In this document: positions 10,574 through 22,479 of the stretch, piece by piece
Layout: the number at the start of each line of letters is the position of its first letter
How positions within the stretch are numbered: position 1 is the stretch's first letter
Assembly (NCBI GenBank): GCA_012656075.1
Contig: JAAKBF010000009.1
Coordinates: forward strand, 1,674,001 to 1,738,000
Reading direction: 5' to 3'
DNA length: 64,000 nucleotides
Source: Phytophthora hibernalis
Lineage: Eukaryota; Oomycota; Peronosporomycetes; Peronosporales; Peronosporaceae
Program-made: the position numbers and the translations under genes
The notes under the pieces: model-generated
The model's input: the letters and a program-made list of their open reading frames with translations, nothing else
Database searches by the model: none
Told to the model about the DNA's origin: nothing

Positions 10574-13500
10574 TCATTTCCCAACCAACGATCTTCGAAA
10601 CGCTGCGATACCGTCCTGGAGCTCTTCATCATCTTCTTCTTCTTCATCATCATCATCATCTTCACTCTCATCTGATGCGATGTCTGGAATGCTCGTCACT
10701 GGAGATGTTAGTGGGAGGTCCACACGACTACCCCGTGTGTCAGGTTGGAGACGGTGGAGTCGTGATGCGAGAGCGCTATTAATTTTCTTGACAGCATCGA
10801 TCTGGTCTCTTGACTCACTGAGTGAGTCCTGTAGTTGGTAAATAGTGCGTTGCAGCTCCAAGTTCTGACCTGCGAGACGCTTAGTACCCTTGTCCTTGTC
10901 GCCCACGCTATCGAGCATATTCTTCAGTTCGGCCACTTCGTCTGCCGAGCGCTTGGCCTCAGCCTTGACCAATGTGAGCTCCGACTCTAGACTGCTACGC
11001 TCAGCGAGTTGCGCCGCGAGGTCTTCGAGGGATCGGTTGTTGTTTGCGCCTAGAAGCTTGCGAAGCTCTCGAGAGAGCTCTGTTGCCTTTGCACGGAACA
11101 TGTTGCGCTCGGATACCAGATTAACTTGCTCATCATGAAGCTTCGTGATTTGAGCGTGTTGATCCCTGATCTGCTGCTGCAAATCGGCGGCAGTCACTGT
11201 CGCGACAGTACCAAACCAGACATCCCGTTCCAGGCTGGATCCTGACACCACAGTGGATTTTGTGTGAGTTTCTCCATCCAAGAACTGTGCCTCAGTTTGA
11301 ACACCCTGCTCATTAATCCCCGAAGCTCGACGTGCTGCCGCGCTGGACACCTCCTGCAGCTCTTCTCTGCATTGAGTATGCCTCCGCTCTTCGTCCTCCA
11401 GCTTCGAGCGCAAAATTTGTAGCTCGCGTGCTTGCGAGTCGCACTGACCTGGAAATTTTCAAGTTGTCGGAGTTTCATCTGCTGCAGTTCGATGCGATTG
11501 TCCTTAACCTCTAAGGATTCAGCGATTTGTCTCTTCTCTTGCTCAGCAGATTTCAGCAGCACGGAAATCGATGCCAGCTTCTCTCGCAGCATAGCAATTT
11601 CCTTATCCTGTGCAGCCAGACGCCCTTCCACGAAAAATTATCGACACCAGCGCAACTGTCTCCAAACCCATTTTTGCTTGATAGCCGCGGCGGCGTCGCA
11701 GCTGGAGTTATCACGTCAGACCCACGGTCACTCGCAGATTCGTCAGGATCCAGGCCGACGAGGTCGCTTAGCCGCGCATTCATCGAGTTGATTGAACTTT
11801 CACTTTGCAAACGAACAAGGCGAGTTTTCCCAGCCGGGGATGATATTGGGCCCGCAACTGGAGTAGTCGGCGATCCCGCCGAGCTGACTGTTTCTCCTGT
11901 GGCACCAGAATTGCTCGCTGGAGATAACGCCCTGACGTCGATCCCAACGATTGAGAAGCCGTTAGTACTGGAGGTGGCACCCCTGTAACAACAAAGGCTG
12001 GGTCCATGAACAAGTTCCTCTCGTCAGCTTGGGCCAGCTCTTCTTGGTCAGACGTGAGTACACAAGCGCGAAACTTGCGAATCAGCATTGTTAAAATGTC
12101 GCGATGCTGCCTGTTTTGAGCCACCAGAAAGAAGCAGGATAGACTTTTGAAATGCGCTTGCCGTTTTTCAGGTCGCAAACATCTCCTTCTCGATTCCCCA
12201 AAAAACCACCAAACTCTTGGACCTTCAATATAAATCGAAGCTGATCGGCAGGATCGAGAAGAACTTGCAAAAACATGCTGTAGACGGCCGTCACCACCAC
12301 GCCCCCTTCGTCTTCTTCCTCCGATATTTTGACGAGAGTTACCTCGTCGGCAGATATTTTGACCTGGAAACTATCGTGCTCATTACTCGCCAGTGTAGCT
12401 GAGAACGAGCCGGCACCGGCTTCAAGCAGCACATCCACCATAGTCCCAACGGCAGGATCGAGCACCAGAGGTCGAGACATCTCGACAACACGTTTTAACT
12501 GCGGAAAGCGAAGCGACTCGCATTGGAGCGAGATAATAGCACCCACATCGTCCACTGAAGGGAAATACGGACAACGCTTCACGCCTCTTATCTGTCGAAT
12601 CTCATTATAGGGTGGCGTCTTACGAAACCATGTCAGTACGAATTCATGAACGTCCTCATCCAAAACACCGACAAATCGACCTCCTGTTGTCACAGCCATA
12701 ATTGGAGTAGAGCTCAGCACGTCAGCATTGACATTCAATGCTGTTTTTCGATGGCGTCCTCCAGACGTGCTGTGTGGTTTCAATGCAAGGTCGTTCATCC
12801 AGCCTTTTACCACAGTTCTGTCTTCCTCCGGCCGTGAAGCCTTGTTGCCCATAATACGAAACAAACTCTTCACGCCATCAGTGCCTGAATTCCGCACCTT
12901 GCCCAAGGACATACCAAACTTCCCCGTATTAGCCTCTGACGCCGTCGAATGCGAAGACGGAGATTTCGGAACGCCATTTGCGAGACTCGAGCCGCTGGTC
13001 TTCTGCTCAAACGAGCCCGACCTGGTCATCTGACTAAGTCTCGCCGACCATCCTCCACTGCTCGATGGAGATATCGGCGGCAACGGTCCACTCGAATGTT
13101 TTCTCTCCAGCAGCGGTACCTCTTTCATATGTTTTTCATGTTCGTCTTTATTGGCCTGGAAGCAGTGAAATGTCAACGTAAGTGGGAACGTGGCGTCCTT
13201 GGCCGTCGTAATGATCTCGGCAAACATCATCTTGGTCACGTCCACGTCATTGATCGTTATCATCTCATCACCAGGAAAATGCGTCCCGAAGCCTCAGCAT
13301 CGGCCATGGATCCGTCGGGTTTCCTGCGAAACCCCTTGACACGAGCTCCCGTTCCCCCTTCTCTCAGTATAAATCCACAAACAGCGGCCCAGGCTTCGCG
13401 TAGACCACGTGAACCTTCTGCACCGCTCCTCTGGGTGACTTGATGCCTGCAAAATCTGCTACTCCCGCCAAGAAATTCTCTCCAATAGACACAAACCCGT

Positions 13501-13974
13501 TAGATTTGATACCGTTGGTTCCTCTCACTGAAATGGGCGGCGGAGGTGGCGCTGCCCCCATTTTCTCATTGTTAATCCTCAGAGCAGACTCAGAGTGAGC
13601 AGGACTGGCCAGACGCAGTCCTGGGGTTGCAGAATTGACTGCAGTAGAGGCGTTTACAGCCGAGCCTTCCACCCGTAAATTTCCCGTCGATTGTGTGCGT
13701 CTCTGAGCATTCCAGAAGCCGCGGAGGGCTCCATTCGACGCGTCTACGTCTTCTCCATTGATTGTGATTGAAACGGGAGGCACAGCGGCGGAAACAGCCT
13801 TGGAACGGCCCATTAAAGCTGGAGAACCTGGTTTATCTGGGAATGTAGGGAGGTAACGGGCGATAACTCAGCTTCTAGCACGATGTTGGACTCCAGAGTA
13901 GTACTGTCGTCTTCCGCGTGGTCTTGCGCGTCTAGGTAGGAGGATTCGTCGTCCGAGGAGCCGTCGTGTGCCAT
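10574..13974 (-). CDS. PDZ and coiled-coil protein of unknown function
   Basis: One long gene read through several single-base breaks (near 13875, 13385, 13275, 12125, 11987, 11640, 11440). It starts at the ATG at 13974, followed by an acidic N-terminus (MAHDGSSDDESSYLDAQDH). A PDZ-like domain follows: KPGPL, then GFILREGG, GSMADAEASGRI and GDEMITINDVDVTK. Next come a Ser-rich linker, then a middle region with KTPPYNEIRQIRGVKRCPYF and EMSRPLVLDPAVGTMVDVLL that looks like a folded domain I cannot name, then LTMLIRKFRACVLTSDQEE. The C-terminal third is coiled coil (AAQDKEIAMLREKL, ELQEVSSAAARR, DEVAELKNMLDSVGDKD), and the protein ends in a very acidic Asp/Glu run and the tail AAFRRSLVGK. A scaffold role is plausible from PDZ plus coiled coil, but no partner or pathway is shown by the sequence. 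Confidence 0.7.
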
Positions 13975-14841
13975 GCTGCGAGCAGAAGAAGAGGCCGCGC
14001 CAGGCGCCTCACTTTATCCAAAATGAACCTACTGCGATAAATATGGATAAATATCAGAAAATCCACGCGACGCGACTAGTAATATGGTTCTACTACCGGT
14101 CTACTAACTTAAATCCAGTAATGTTTTTTTAAATAAGAGATGTAGTTTAATAAATAAACTGATATCGATTGATAGTATTTAAAAAGTTTTTAATAGCAAT
14201 ATTACAAGTACATATTATATTTTGGAGAATACAAATATTACAGGCTGTTTGCATTCTCCCAAAACATGATTCACATAACTACACTTTACTACTTCAAATA
14301 ATAATAGTATAATAACGTTGTCGAATAATAGTTCAATCTAGTTGTCGTATTTTGCTACACTAAATACAAAGTGGATCAAGTTGATTACATGTATTATAAA
14401 TGTAAACTTCGAAGTAGCATGGTAGCGCATTGAACGTGTTACGATAATGCATGTAACGTTAGCTGGAAGCGCTGACATTCTGGTGACCGAACTACTTCGT
14501 TGTTAAAGCACTAAGAAAGAAAATAGAATCAAAACTGAACATTGTTGATGTTCCAATGTCACCCACAAGTCTCTAACGAAAAGACTACTCACTTGCTACG
14601 GCATTCTTGCATGAAAGCCTTCAAACTCAAGTTTTATAGTGACAGGAGCTGCCCAGTAAGTGCTCACCAATCTTTTCTCGCTAAATCGAAGAGTTGGCTG
14701 CCAATACTGTAGCAGGTCATCTTGACCATTAACCTAAACTTGGAAAGAATGAACTCGGTAATTTTAGCGATAACGCTGAATTGTGTTGACGTCATTGTGT
14801 CCTCCGTCGCATTCAGGCGTCCGCGCTAGGTGACCAACGAC
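13975..14841. other. AT-rich intergenic region
   Basis: About 870 bp upstream of both the PDZ gene and copy B, clearly richer in A+T than its neighbours between 14040 and 14460. It carries one exact TACATGTA (14386-14393) and ACTTCGAAGTA (14406-14416). No reading frame with conserved content was seen. It probably holds the divergent promoters of both genes. Confidence 0.5.
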
Positions 14842-16635
14842 ATGGAAAATTTCCTTCGCTCCACTCGCCAGCGTCTCTGGAAGGCATGGATGGCAGCTCA
14901 AGTTGAATTTCAAGGGCAGTACTCGATCGAGCGTCTCCAACAACTTGATACCTATATCAGCGGTCTCAAAACCAAGCGGCTAGTGGCAATTTGTGTACTA
15001 GCTCCACTTCCTTGTCTCGTGCTGAGTCTGCTAAAAGAGGTACCACCACTTCAGCCACCCGAAGCTGGCACTTCGGCGAACTGGGTCTTCTTTATTCGAG
15101 CCGTGGTAGTTACGAGTATCATCAACGGAACCCTTCTCATGCAAATGGGTCAAGGCGCACCATCGCTCAAGCTAACAGCTCGTCAAGTACTTTTCATTTC
15201 TCTGTCGGCCTCAACCGTGTCGATGGCTGTTATATTTGCCATTTGCTCTGCAACTGTCTTCCCGCTGCCTTTTGGAGTTCTTGTCAGTGCACCACCCGAT
15301 GTTCTGGTAATGGCGGTATGCTTAGTACGCATTTTTGGACCTCGCCTACGAGCTGACCCGTCAATATGGAGCGACCTCAAGAAGCAGCTTTCAATAATTC
15401 ATTGCCAGGTATCACTTACGTTCATCTACCCAGTCTACATTTATGGATTTGTCTCTCTCACTGGCCTCAACCAAGCGTTGTTTGTTGCTATCTTGCCAAT
15501 CATTAAACTGATTGCAAAGAATTGGATTAGCCATGCCCTTGCCGATCAGAATGACATAAAGCCGCAATCCGTGATATTTATCGGGGAAGTCATGAATGCT
15601 CTTTACGTATCGAATGCTCTTCAAAGTGCTTCATCGTGGTCGCTGACGGCTACGATTATGGCGGTAGACCTCGTCCATTTCTGGGTATCAATGCGGGATG
15701 TAATGGAAGTTCTAAACAAGGTGAAAGTGCTCATGATTAAGATTCCCCAGGACCATCCGCTAGCCAAGGAAAACTTTCTGCAACTTGCGGTGAGAATGAT
15801 TGCAATTGATGACACCTTGAGCGATAGGAGGCAAGCATGCGATGAGATAAGGTTGGAAGAGACACCGATTGAGAAATTTACATGTTTCGTGGATTCAAGT
15901 GATCATCTGAAAGCACTTGATGATGAGAGAGGGCTACGCTAGTGATGCCTATACAGCCAAGTCACGAAAAAACAACATCCATATGAAGAAATTGATTCAA
16001 GGAGCGCGTGTCGTACCAGAAGAATCGCCGAAAGCCAACTGTACGACGGGAGTCACAACTGATATCAAGACCTTATTTTCCGAATCTGAGCGCGTTCGCT
16101 TTATTGAGAAGAGCTCACGTGTGCTCTTCATCACGGAATACATTGTACTGGCGGAGTACGTTGAGGTTGTGCTACCTGTCGTCTATAGTAAGTGGTTGAA
16201 ATAACTTCTGAATCTACAGACTAACCCTCAATAATTGTGTGTCGTAGGCATCTACCGCGCGATTCTGTTTAACATGCCAAACAAAGCTTATTACGCATCG
16301 CTTGCTACGCTTTCAAGAGACGATATGATGGAATCGCTTCTGAATGCGCTAGCCTACAGCTCGCTTGAGCTGATTTCGCTCATTATGTCGATTATTGTGC
16401 TGAAACGTACATTGGGATTTTCTTCACTGTGCCAACTCGCATATGTGCTCGAGACGCACGTGAGGCTAATTCAAGTTGTATTGGTCAACACTCTTGTCTA
16501 TGTGACGCAATTATCGTTGGTGCACCTCGGTGGGTTAACTCTGTCGTTCGAGTGCACATTATAATTGTTGACTAACGTATTCTTTTGAAAGGTGCCGATT
16601 TCAGTTTTAAGTTCACCTGGTTGCGAAACACTTAG
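14842..16635 (+). CDS. Polytopic membrane protein family, copy B (best preserved)
   Basis: Reference member of an unrecognised family in this window. The first ATG is at 14842 (MENFLRSTRQRLWKAW). A conserved amphipathic VEFQGQYSIERL block precedes about ten hydrophobic segments, starting RLVAICVLAPLPCLVL, WVFFIRAVVVTSII, then VFPLPFG, RADPSIWSDLKKQLS, YPVYIYGFVSLTG, GEVMNALYVSNALQSASSW and DLVHFWVSMRDVMEVL. After a charged variable loop come VLFITEYIVLAEYVEVVLP and an intron (16188-16247), exon 2 with NMPNKAYYASL and SLELISLIMSIIVLKR, a second intron (16530-16591), and a tiny last exon encoding GADFSFKFTWLRNT. There is one net frame change between 15890 and 15945 in the variable loop. No transporter, channel or enzyme motif is recognised. 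It may be functional if that break is an error. Confidence 0.72.
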
Positions 16636-16809
16636 CTCCAAAGAAATCACATCTTACCGAGTCCAGTAGAATCACATACACACCCAGAATCGACGTGCGA
16701 ATTGCAGCTTAGAAATGCATCTGCTCAATCCGTTTCACGTCTATCCTAGAATCGCTAAAACTGGAGAAATTGATCAAGAGCCGAGAGTACTCGAACGATC
16801 AACAAAACA

Positions 16810-18604
16810 CAATGCTGGGCTCGGCAGGAATTGTGGGAAGCATGGATATCCGTTCAAGTGGAGTACCAAGGAAGCTACTCGGAAGAGAGATTTCGACAAT
16901 ACAAGGGTCTAGGAACCAAAAGAATGCTCCTCGTTTTCCTGTTGACTCCTGTGCCGTGTGTCGTGTTGAGCCTGGCTAAAGAAATTCTACCACTAGTTCC
17001 AGCCGAAGATGGTGTCAACAAGAACGGCCTATTCTTCGTTCGAGCATGGGGGGTGATGGTATTCATGGGTGTTTCAGCCCTAGTGCAGATGTGTCACGGG
17101 GCACCTCGTCTGAAGCTGACAAACCGCCAAATTGCCTTCATCTCTCTCTTGGCAGCGACAGTAGCAGCGTGCTTCATTTATGCTCTCTGTGTCTTGACTG
17201 TATTTCCCCTTCCTTTTGGCCTTCTCATGGCTGGACCCCCTTTGTAGTGGTGATCGCTGTCTGCTTCAGATATATCTCTGGTTCACAGTGGCGGGCAGAC
17301 CCGTCGTTATTAGTCGACGTGAAGCGGCAACTCGTTGTCTACAATTGCCAGACCACACTACATTTCGTATATCCGCTGTACATTTTGGGATTCGTCTCTC
17401 TCACAGGTTGGAACCAAATTGTCTTCGTTATTTTGCTGCCGGTCATTCAAATCATAGCCAAAAACTGCACTCGCTGATGATTACGACCAGAAGCTTTAAT
17501 GCGTGGTCTTTGTCGTTGAGGTTTATAACGCTCTCTACGTGGCAAATGTTCTTCAGACAGCAACTTCATGGACTTCGACTGCTGCGATCATGGCTGTGGA
17601 CCTAATTCAGTTTTGGGTGGCCATGATTGATATTGTGACGATACTCGACGAGGTAAATGCTCTAATGGCCAAAATTCCTCGAGGCCATCCTACCGCAGAC
17701 GAAAGTTTTGTGCAAGTGGCAGTGCGCCTTATGGACATTGAGGCACAAACACGACACAGTACTAAGGTAATGACCAATCCTCACTGCAAAGATGAAGGAT
17801 CTCGCGAGGCGCATCAAGTTACAGAACTGAAGGAAGGAAATCACGAAAGCAAAAATCAGAGTGGGCTATGTCGCAGAAAGCTCGAGTTTTTCCTTTCCAT
17901 CCGTCTGTAAGCTCCCACAACAACTTGTGTTCGGGACCAGTATTGAAGTCAACTTCGATACGAGAGCAGAAGTCGCCGATGTTTAATAGTCTTTCTCTTG
18001 GACTCGAATTGATATTCTCGCAAGAAGAACGGACATTGTTTATCTTTTCTGAAAACAATGTCCGTGCGCGTGTACTCTTTATCACGGAGTATCTCGTTTT
18101 GGTGGAATATGTTGAAATGATGCTGCCTTTTACTTATTGTAAGCGAGCTGTTGTTCGGGAATTGCACTCAACAATGAATACTAACTATTGACTGTTTTCG
18201 TGCTCTCATCAGGTCTGCACTTTATTCCACATGCACAAAGGTGCTTATTATCCCACGTTGGCAGGGATTTCAAGTGACCAGTTCACATCGAGAATGTTAA
18301 GCACGCTGCTGTACAGCTTGTTCGAGTTTGTTTCATTCGTTATGCTGGTAGTCGTACTCAAGCGCAAACTTGGTTTATCGTCATTGCAGCAGCTAGCGTT
18401 CGTGCTCGATGCACACGCTGGTAAGGTTCAGACGAAGCTCAATTTGATATTCGTCTATATCATGTAAGTGCCATTAACACACCACGGTAGGTTCCTCTAC
18501 GCTAGGTGCATGTAAATAGCTACTGAACTGATGTTATGACGATTCGTTGTTTAGGTGCTGACTTCAGCTTCAAATTTTCGTGGATAATCCCCACGAAGAG
18601 TTAG
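16810..18604 (+). pseudogene. Polytopic membrane protein family, copy C, probably inactive
   Basis: Tandem paralogue directly downstream of copy B. It matches B throughout: AWISVQVEYQGSYSEERF, RMLLVFLLTPVPCVVLSL, VFPLPFGLL, YISGSQWRADPSLLVDVKRQL, YPLYILGFVSLTGWNQ, VEVYNALYVANVLQTATSW, VLFITEYLVLVEYVEMMLP, YYPTLAGISSDQF and the last exon GADFSFKFSWIIPTKS. No ATG fits the conserved N-terminus clearly. Frame changes lie near 17240 (a CCCCC run), 17465-17505 (two) and 18225. In the 3' exon an in-frame TAA (about 18464) stands where copy B has CAA, 24 bases before the conserved splice donor. The in-frame stop is not explained by missing bases, so I call it a pseudogene, with some doubt. Confidence 0.65.
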
Positions 18605-19058
18605 AATGCGGGCATTTACTACACTACATGTACATGTAGTTCCCAGCTTACAACAAGTGTTTGAAGGCTTTACGCGAACTTACTTCCTCGTCGTTTCCAT
18701 ACTGAGCTCCGCAAGGGGTTCATGGTGGAGAAGCAAAACGTACCAGTAGCCTGCTTCGACGCTGAGCCTTTTTCAATGTTCAATTACAACGCTGTTGAAA
18801 GTTATGCTGCTCGGCTTGCCCAGTAAAAAACCTACGTCGGCGTCATTGGTCTGACGTCATGTTTGACCGATTTGCAACGAGGATTGAACTTTTGATCCTG
18901 GATACGATCCCAAATTGTTTCGCAGTGTTGGAGATTGTGCTGGGCTTTCGTTTGGATCGGGAAGTCTACTGTAGTCTAATCAACGTGCATTGGTTTGGTT
19001 TATCTAAGCGTTCTTTTTGAAGATATGAGTATGAGCTAGCAGATTAACATCACTTAGC
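18605..19058. other. Intergenic with an 18-bp palindrome
   Basis: About 450 bp between copy C and the end of UTP21. It contains the perfect 18-bp palindrome ACTACATGTACATGTAGT at 18623-18640, made of two overlapping TACATGTA sites. No gene was seen. Confidence 0.5.
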
Positions 19059-22000
19059 TTACATCTGGATCTTGCTCAGGTACTGCACCAGACACAAATT
19101 GTTGTGAAGCAGTTTCTGCAAATGCTGCCACTGCTGCTGTTGCACGGCTCCCAACTCGTCCACCTGAGCCAACAGTGCCGGATCCGCTACCAGTAGCTCC
19201 TCGTGCAGCTTCAGGAATCGGTTCAGGTACGCCTGCAGCACCTGGAAATCGCGACGCGTACGCATCTCCTCACGCAGGAAGCTCAGGAACCAACCCAAAA
19301 TCTTTTTACCCTCTTCATCGAAGTCGCCCATGCACAATGTGCTCATCTCGACATCCACCGCCGAGGCAGATAGTGACTGCATGTAGATTGCAACGTCGTG
19401 GAAGCGCGAAGCCAATTCATCATCCTCTTCCTGCACGGCCTTTGCCAGCAGCGTAGCTAGTTTGCATCGGGAAGTCACCATACCCTCCGTCTTAACGATT
19501 CTCGAGGCAGGAGCAGCCACTTCGGCGGCAACCTCCTCGTCATCGTCATCACCCCACGCCTCGTCGCCGTCTCCAACGCCCCAGCCGTCCATAGTCTCGT
19601 CTTCTTCATCCGTCTTCTCAGTCTCCTTCTTTGCCTCGGGCTCAACAGGAACGAAAGTTGGGTGCACAGCGTCCTTGCGTGCTGTCTGGAGGAAGAACGG
19701 GGCCTGTTCTGGTGCCTTGGGGGCTCAATAGGCTTGTTACGTTTCTTGATCAACTCCAGGTTGAACAACGACTGCCAGAATGCACGCGGAGCCGTCGACA
19801 ATGTGATAAGCGAAGCATCAAGCGGGTCAGAGCTCTCTACAACTTCATCATCAGTAGTGCTCTTGGGCTTCTGCTCCTCCACACTTGCCACTGAGAGTTG
19901 CGGGTTACGCTCAGAGCCGAATCCAAGCTGGTCGCTGTTATCCACCTCATTCAGGGCCACGGGCATATCCATAAGCACGGGCTCAGTAGGCTCGGAGTCA
20001 AGGAAAACGTCTGTGAAGAAGCTGCGGTTTGCCCACAAGAAAATGCCGACGTGGCCCACGTGCGTGGTAGCAAGAAACTCGCCTGTCGGCGACACTGCCA
20101 AACCAGTCACAGGCTTCTGGAAACGCAGCCAGTCAACACACTTGCCCGTCGGGATATCCCACACACGCAGCGATGCATCAGCCGACGACGAGAACAACCA
20201 TCGGGCATCCGAGCTAAACGTCATGTCCGTCACGCGGTGCGAGTGACCAGCAAAACGACGAACAAGTTTGTGGGTAATTACATCGAACAACCGCAGCACC
20301 TGGTCATCGCACGCCACGCAAAGCAAGTTGCTGTCACGGTGCAGCTCCATCTGACTAATAGGCGAACCGATGTCAACCTCATACCGCAACTCGTGCTTCT
20401 TGAAGCCCCAGAACTTTAGCTTACCGTCGATGCCTGCAGACACCAGCGTCTCGTTAACGGCATCAACTGCGACAGCGCTGACCGGTCCATCGTGAGCATC
20501 AACAGCAGTCTTCTCGGATTCATCGTCCTGAAGCGAAGACAAATCCGTGCCAGGCAACACAAGCGAGCGAATAATCTTCGGTTTCGGAGTCGCCGCCACC
20601 GGGAATGAGCCACGGGCCTCTCCGGATTGCATGTTGTACCGGAAGACAGAACCACCCAGGCTGCCAACAAGTGCGTAATTGCCACATGAACTGATAGCCA
20701 CACTGGTTGCTTGTGTTTTCTTGCGACGCAGGTCCTCCACGCTTCCTGATGGGACACGGTTGCTGGGGTCAAACTGACGCAGCACCTTCTTGCCAATGGC
20801 ACGGTGCTCGAAACGCCACACGTAGGCTGCAATTTCGCTCTCGTGGCATGTGATCACGTTGGCCCAATCCCGCGAACGTGTCTCCATGGCAGCAAATTGC
20901 ATGATCGGCGGCAGCTTCAGATCCTCCACACGCACATTCAAACGGCGAGCCTTCTTAAGAACCGGACCTTGCGACAGCTCTGTACTCTGCTGCTCACGGG
21001 CTGTATGGAACACGCGGAAGGCGCGATCCTGGCCTGCCGACAGAATCTGGCAACAAGTGCCATCAGCACCATCCGCCATCGTAGCAAGCGTGTTGTTACC
21101 GTAGTAGCGAATACGCGTCGGCGGTGCGCGGTGGCCCTCACGAGACTTAAGAAGACGAGCGGTGCCGCCATTCAGGTGGTCGAAAATCCACAGCTTGATC
21201 GAGTTGTCCGTGCCGGACGACAGCAGCAGCGGCTCGTTCGCCAAGAACTGCAGTGACACCACCGCTCCGTCGTGTGCAGCAGCAATAACCGACTCGAGAC
21301 GCTTGGTCTGCAAGTTCCACACCGCAATATCACCTGAGCGCGACCCGGACACCACAAGCGGTGTGGTGGAAGTGCCTGCGTCCGTGCGGAACGACATGGC
21401 GGTAATGCTGCTCTTCTGCTCCTGTCGGAAGTTCAGCACGCGCTCATCCAGCTGCAAGTGGTGCACCATCAGTCGTCCATCCGCCAGGCCAATGCTCACC
21501 ACGTCCACCGCCGGACTCTGCTCCAGCGCCGTCACTGCGCTTCCCCAGCCCTTAAAGTCGTAGATGCACTTCATCTTGCGGATGTTCCAGAGCTGCAGCG
21601 CTCCTTCCTCCGAGCCCACCAAAATCTTGTTCAAGTATGTGTCCGGGTGCAACATCGTCGTGGGCGTAAAACCCGCAGAAAAGGTCAAAGTGTCCACGAT
21701 CTCCATGGTCAGCAGGTCCCAGATCTTGATCACTCCTTCGTCGTCCAGCGAGAAGAGGATGGGGCCCACCGTCATCATCTGTTTGACTGCGCCCCTGTGG
21801 CCCACCAACGTCCGCCAGCGGTCCACGCGTCTCCACACAATGATCTGCCGTCCACAAGCCGTGAAAGTCAAGTGTTTCTTGGGCAGCACAGCGAGTGCCG
21901 CAATGCGTTTGGGCAGTTGGGGCGATACCAGCACAGGAGTGAGTTTGTCACAGTTGTACACCACGAACGACTTGCCCAGCGATGCCGTGGCGAAGCTGGC

Positions 22001-22111
22001 CTTGCCCATGCCGTACCACACAATTGGTACATCGTCAGCCACTACGCCAATGGCGCGGAAGGCCTGCAGCACGCGGCTGTTCTGGCAGCGCGTCAATTGG
22101 TCACTCGACAT
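19059..22111 (-). CDS. UTP21: U3 snoRNP/SSU processome WD40 protein UTP21 (WDR36)
   Basis: Component of the small-subunit processome for 18S rRNA processing in the nucleolus. About 1015 residues with two WD40 propellers (repeats from HRGAVKQMMTVGPILFSLDD to FAGHSHRVTDMTFSSDARWL; WD-type endings such as IKIWDLL, IAVWNLQ, LKFWGFK, LRVWDIPTGKCVDWL). The C-terminal Utp21-specific domain follows: LITLSTAPRAFWQSLFNLELIKKRNKPIEPP, then an acidic linker with DGWGVGDGDEAWGDDDDE and a helical end (GWFLSFLREEMRTRRDFQVL to YLSKIQM). The FWQSLFNLE core and terminal helices are typical of WDR36/Utp21. The frame changes near 19715 inside a CCCCC run, consistent with one lost base, since both sides are family sequence. 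No intron is needed. A shared promoter with HMBS is not expected, as both genes point the same way. Confidence 0.92.
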
Positions 22112-22479
22112 TTAGTTTTTTGCAACTTTCTCGGCTTGTACGGGGCGGTGATGAATGCAACTTGCAGGGATGGATAGAGCACACGCGGATATTTGTGGTG
22201 AGGTATCGGTTGTCAAGATACGAGCAGAATTGACGTCGAGGTGAGCAGTAGAAGGTGACGAGGTAGCAGCCACTTGAGTTGGTGGCGAGAAGCTCCGAAA
22301 TGACTGGGACCAAGCATTAATAGGGAGTACCGTAGAGGTTGATGGTAAGTACGATGGGGACTATTTTTCACAGAAATTTGGTCATTTGTATTCACGTTTG
22401 GTAACATGGGTACACTGATGGAGGACAATGGATCTATGCTGGGTGGACACTTTTTCACGATGACGATGGTGTCAGATAC
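22112..22479. other. Intergenic between HMBS 3' end and UTP21 start
   Basis: About 370 bp holding the UTP21 promoter and the HMBS 3' end. No conserved frame or repeat was seen. Confidence 0.45.

Noticed and set aside
10362..10841. 159-codon ORF on + with a long Ser run
   Set aside because: Its Ser run is the antisense of the acidic Asp/Glu C-terminus of the PDZ/coiled-coil gene.
19475..19667. A separate small acidic gene at the end of UTP21
   Set aside because: It continues the UTP21-specific C-terminal domain after a one-base break in a C run.
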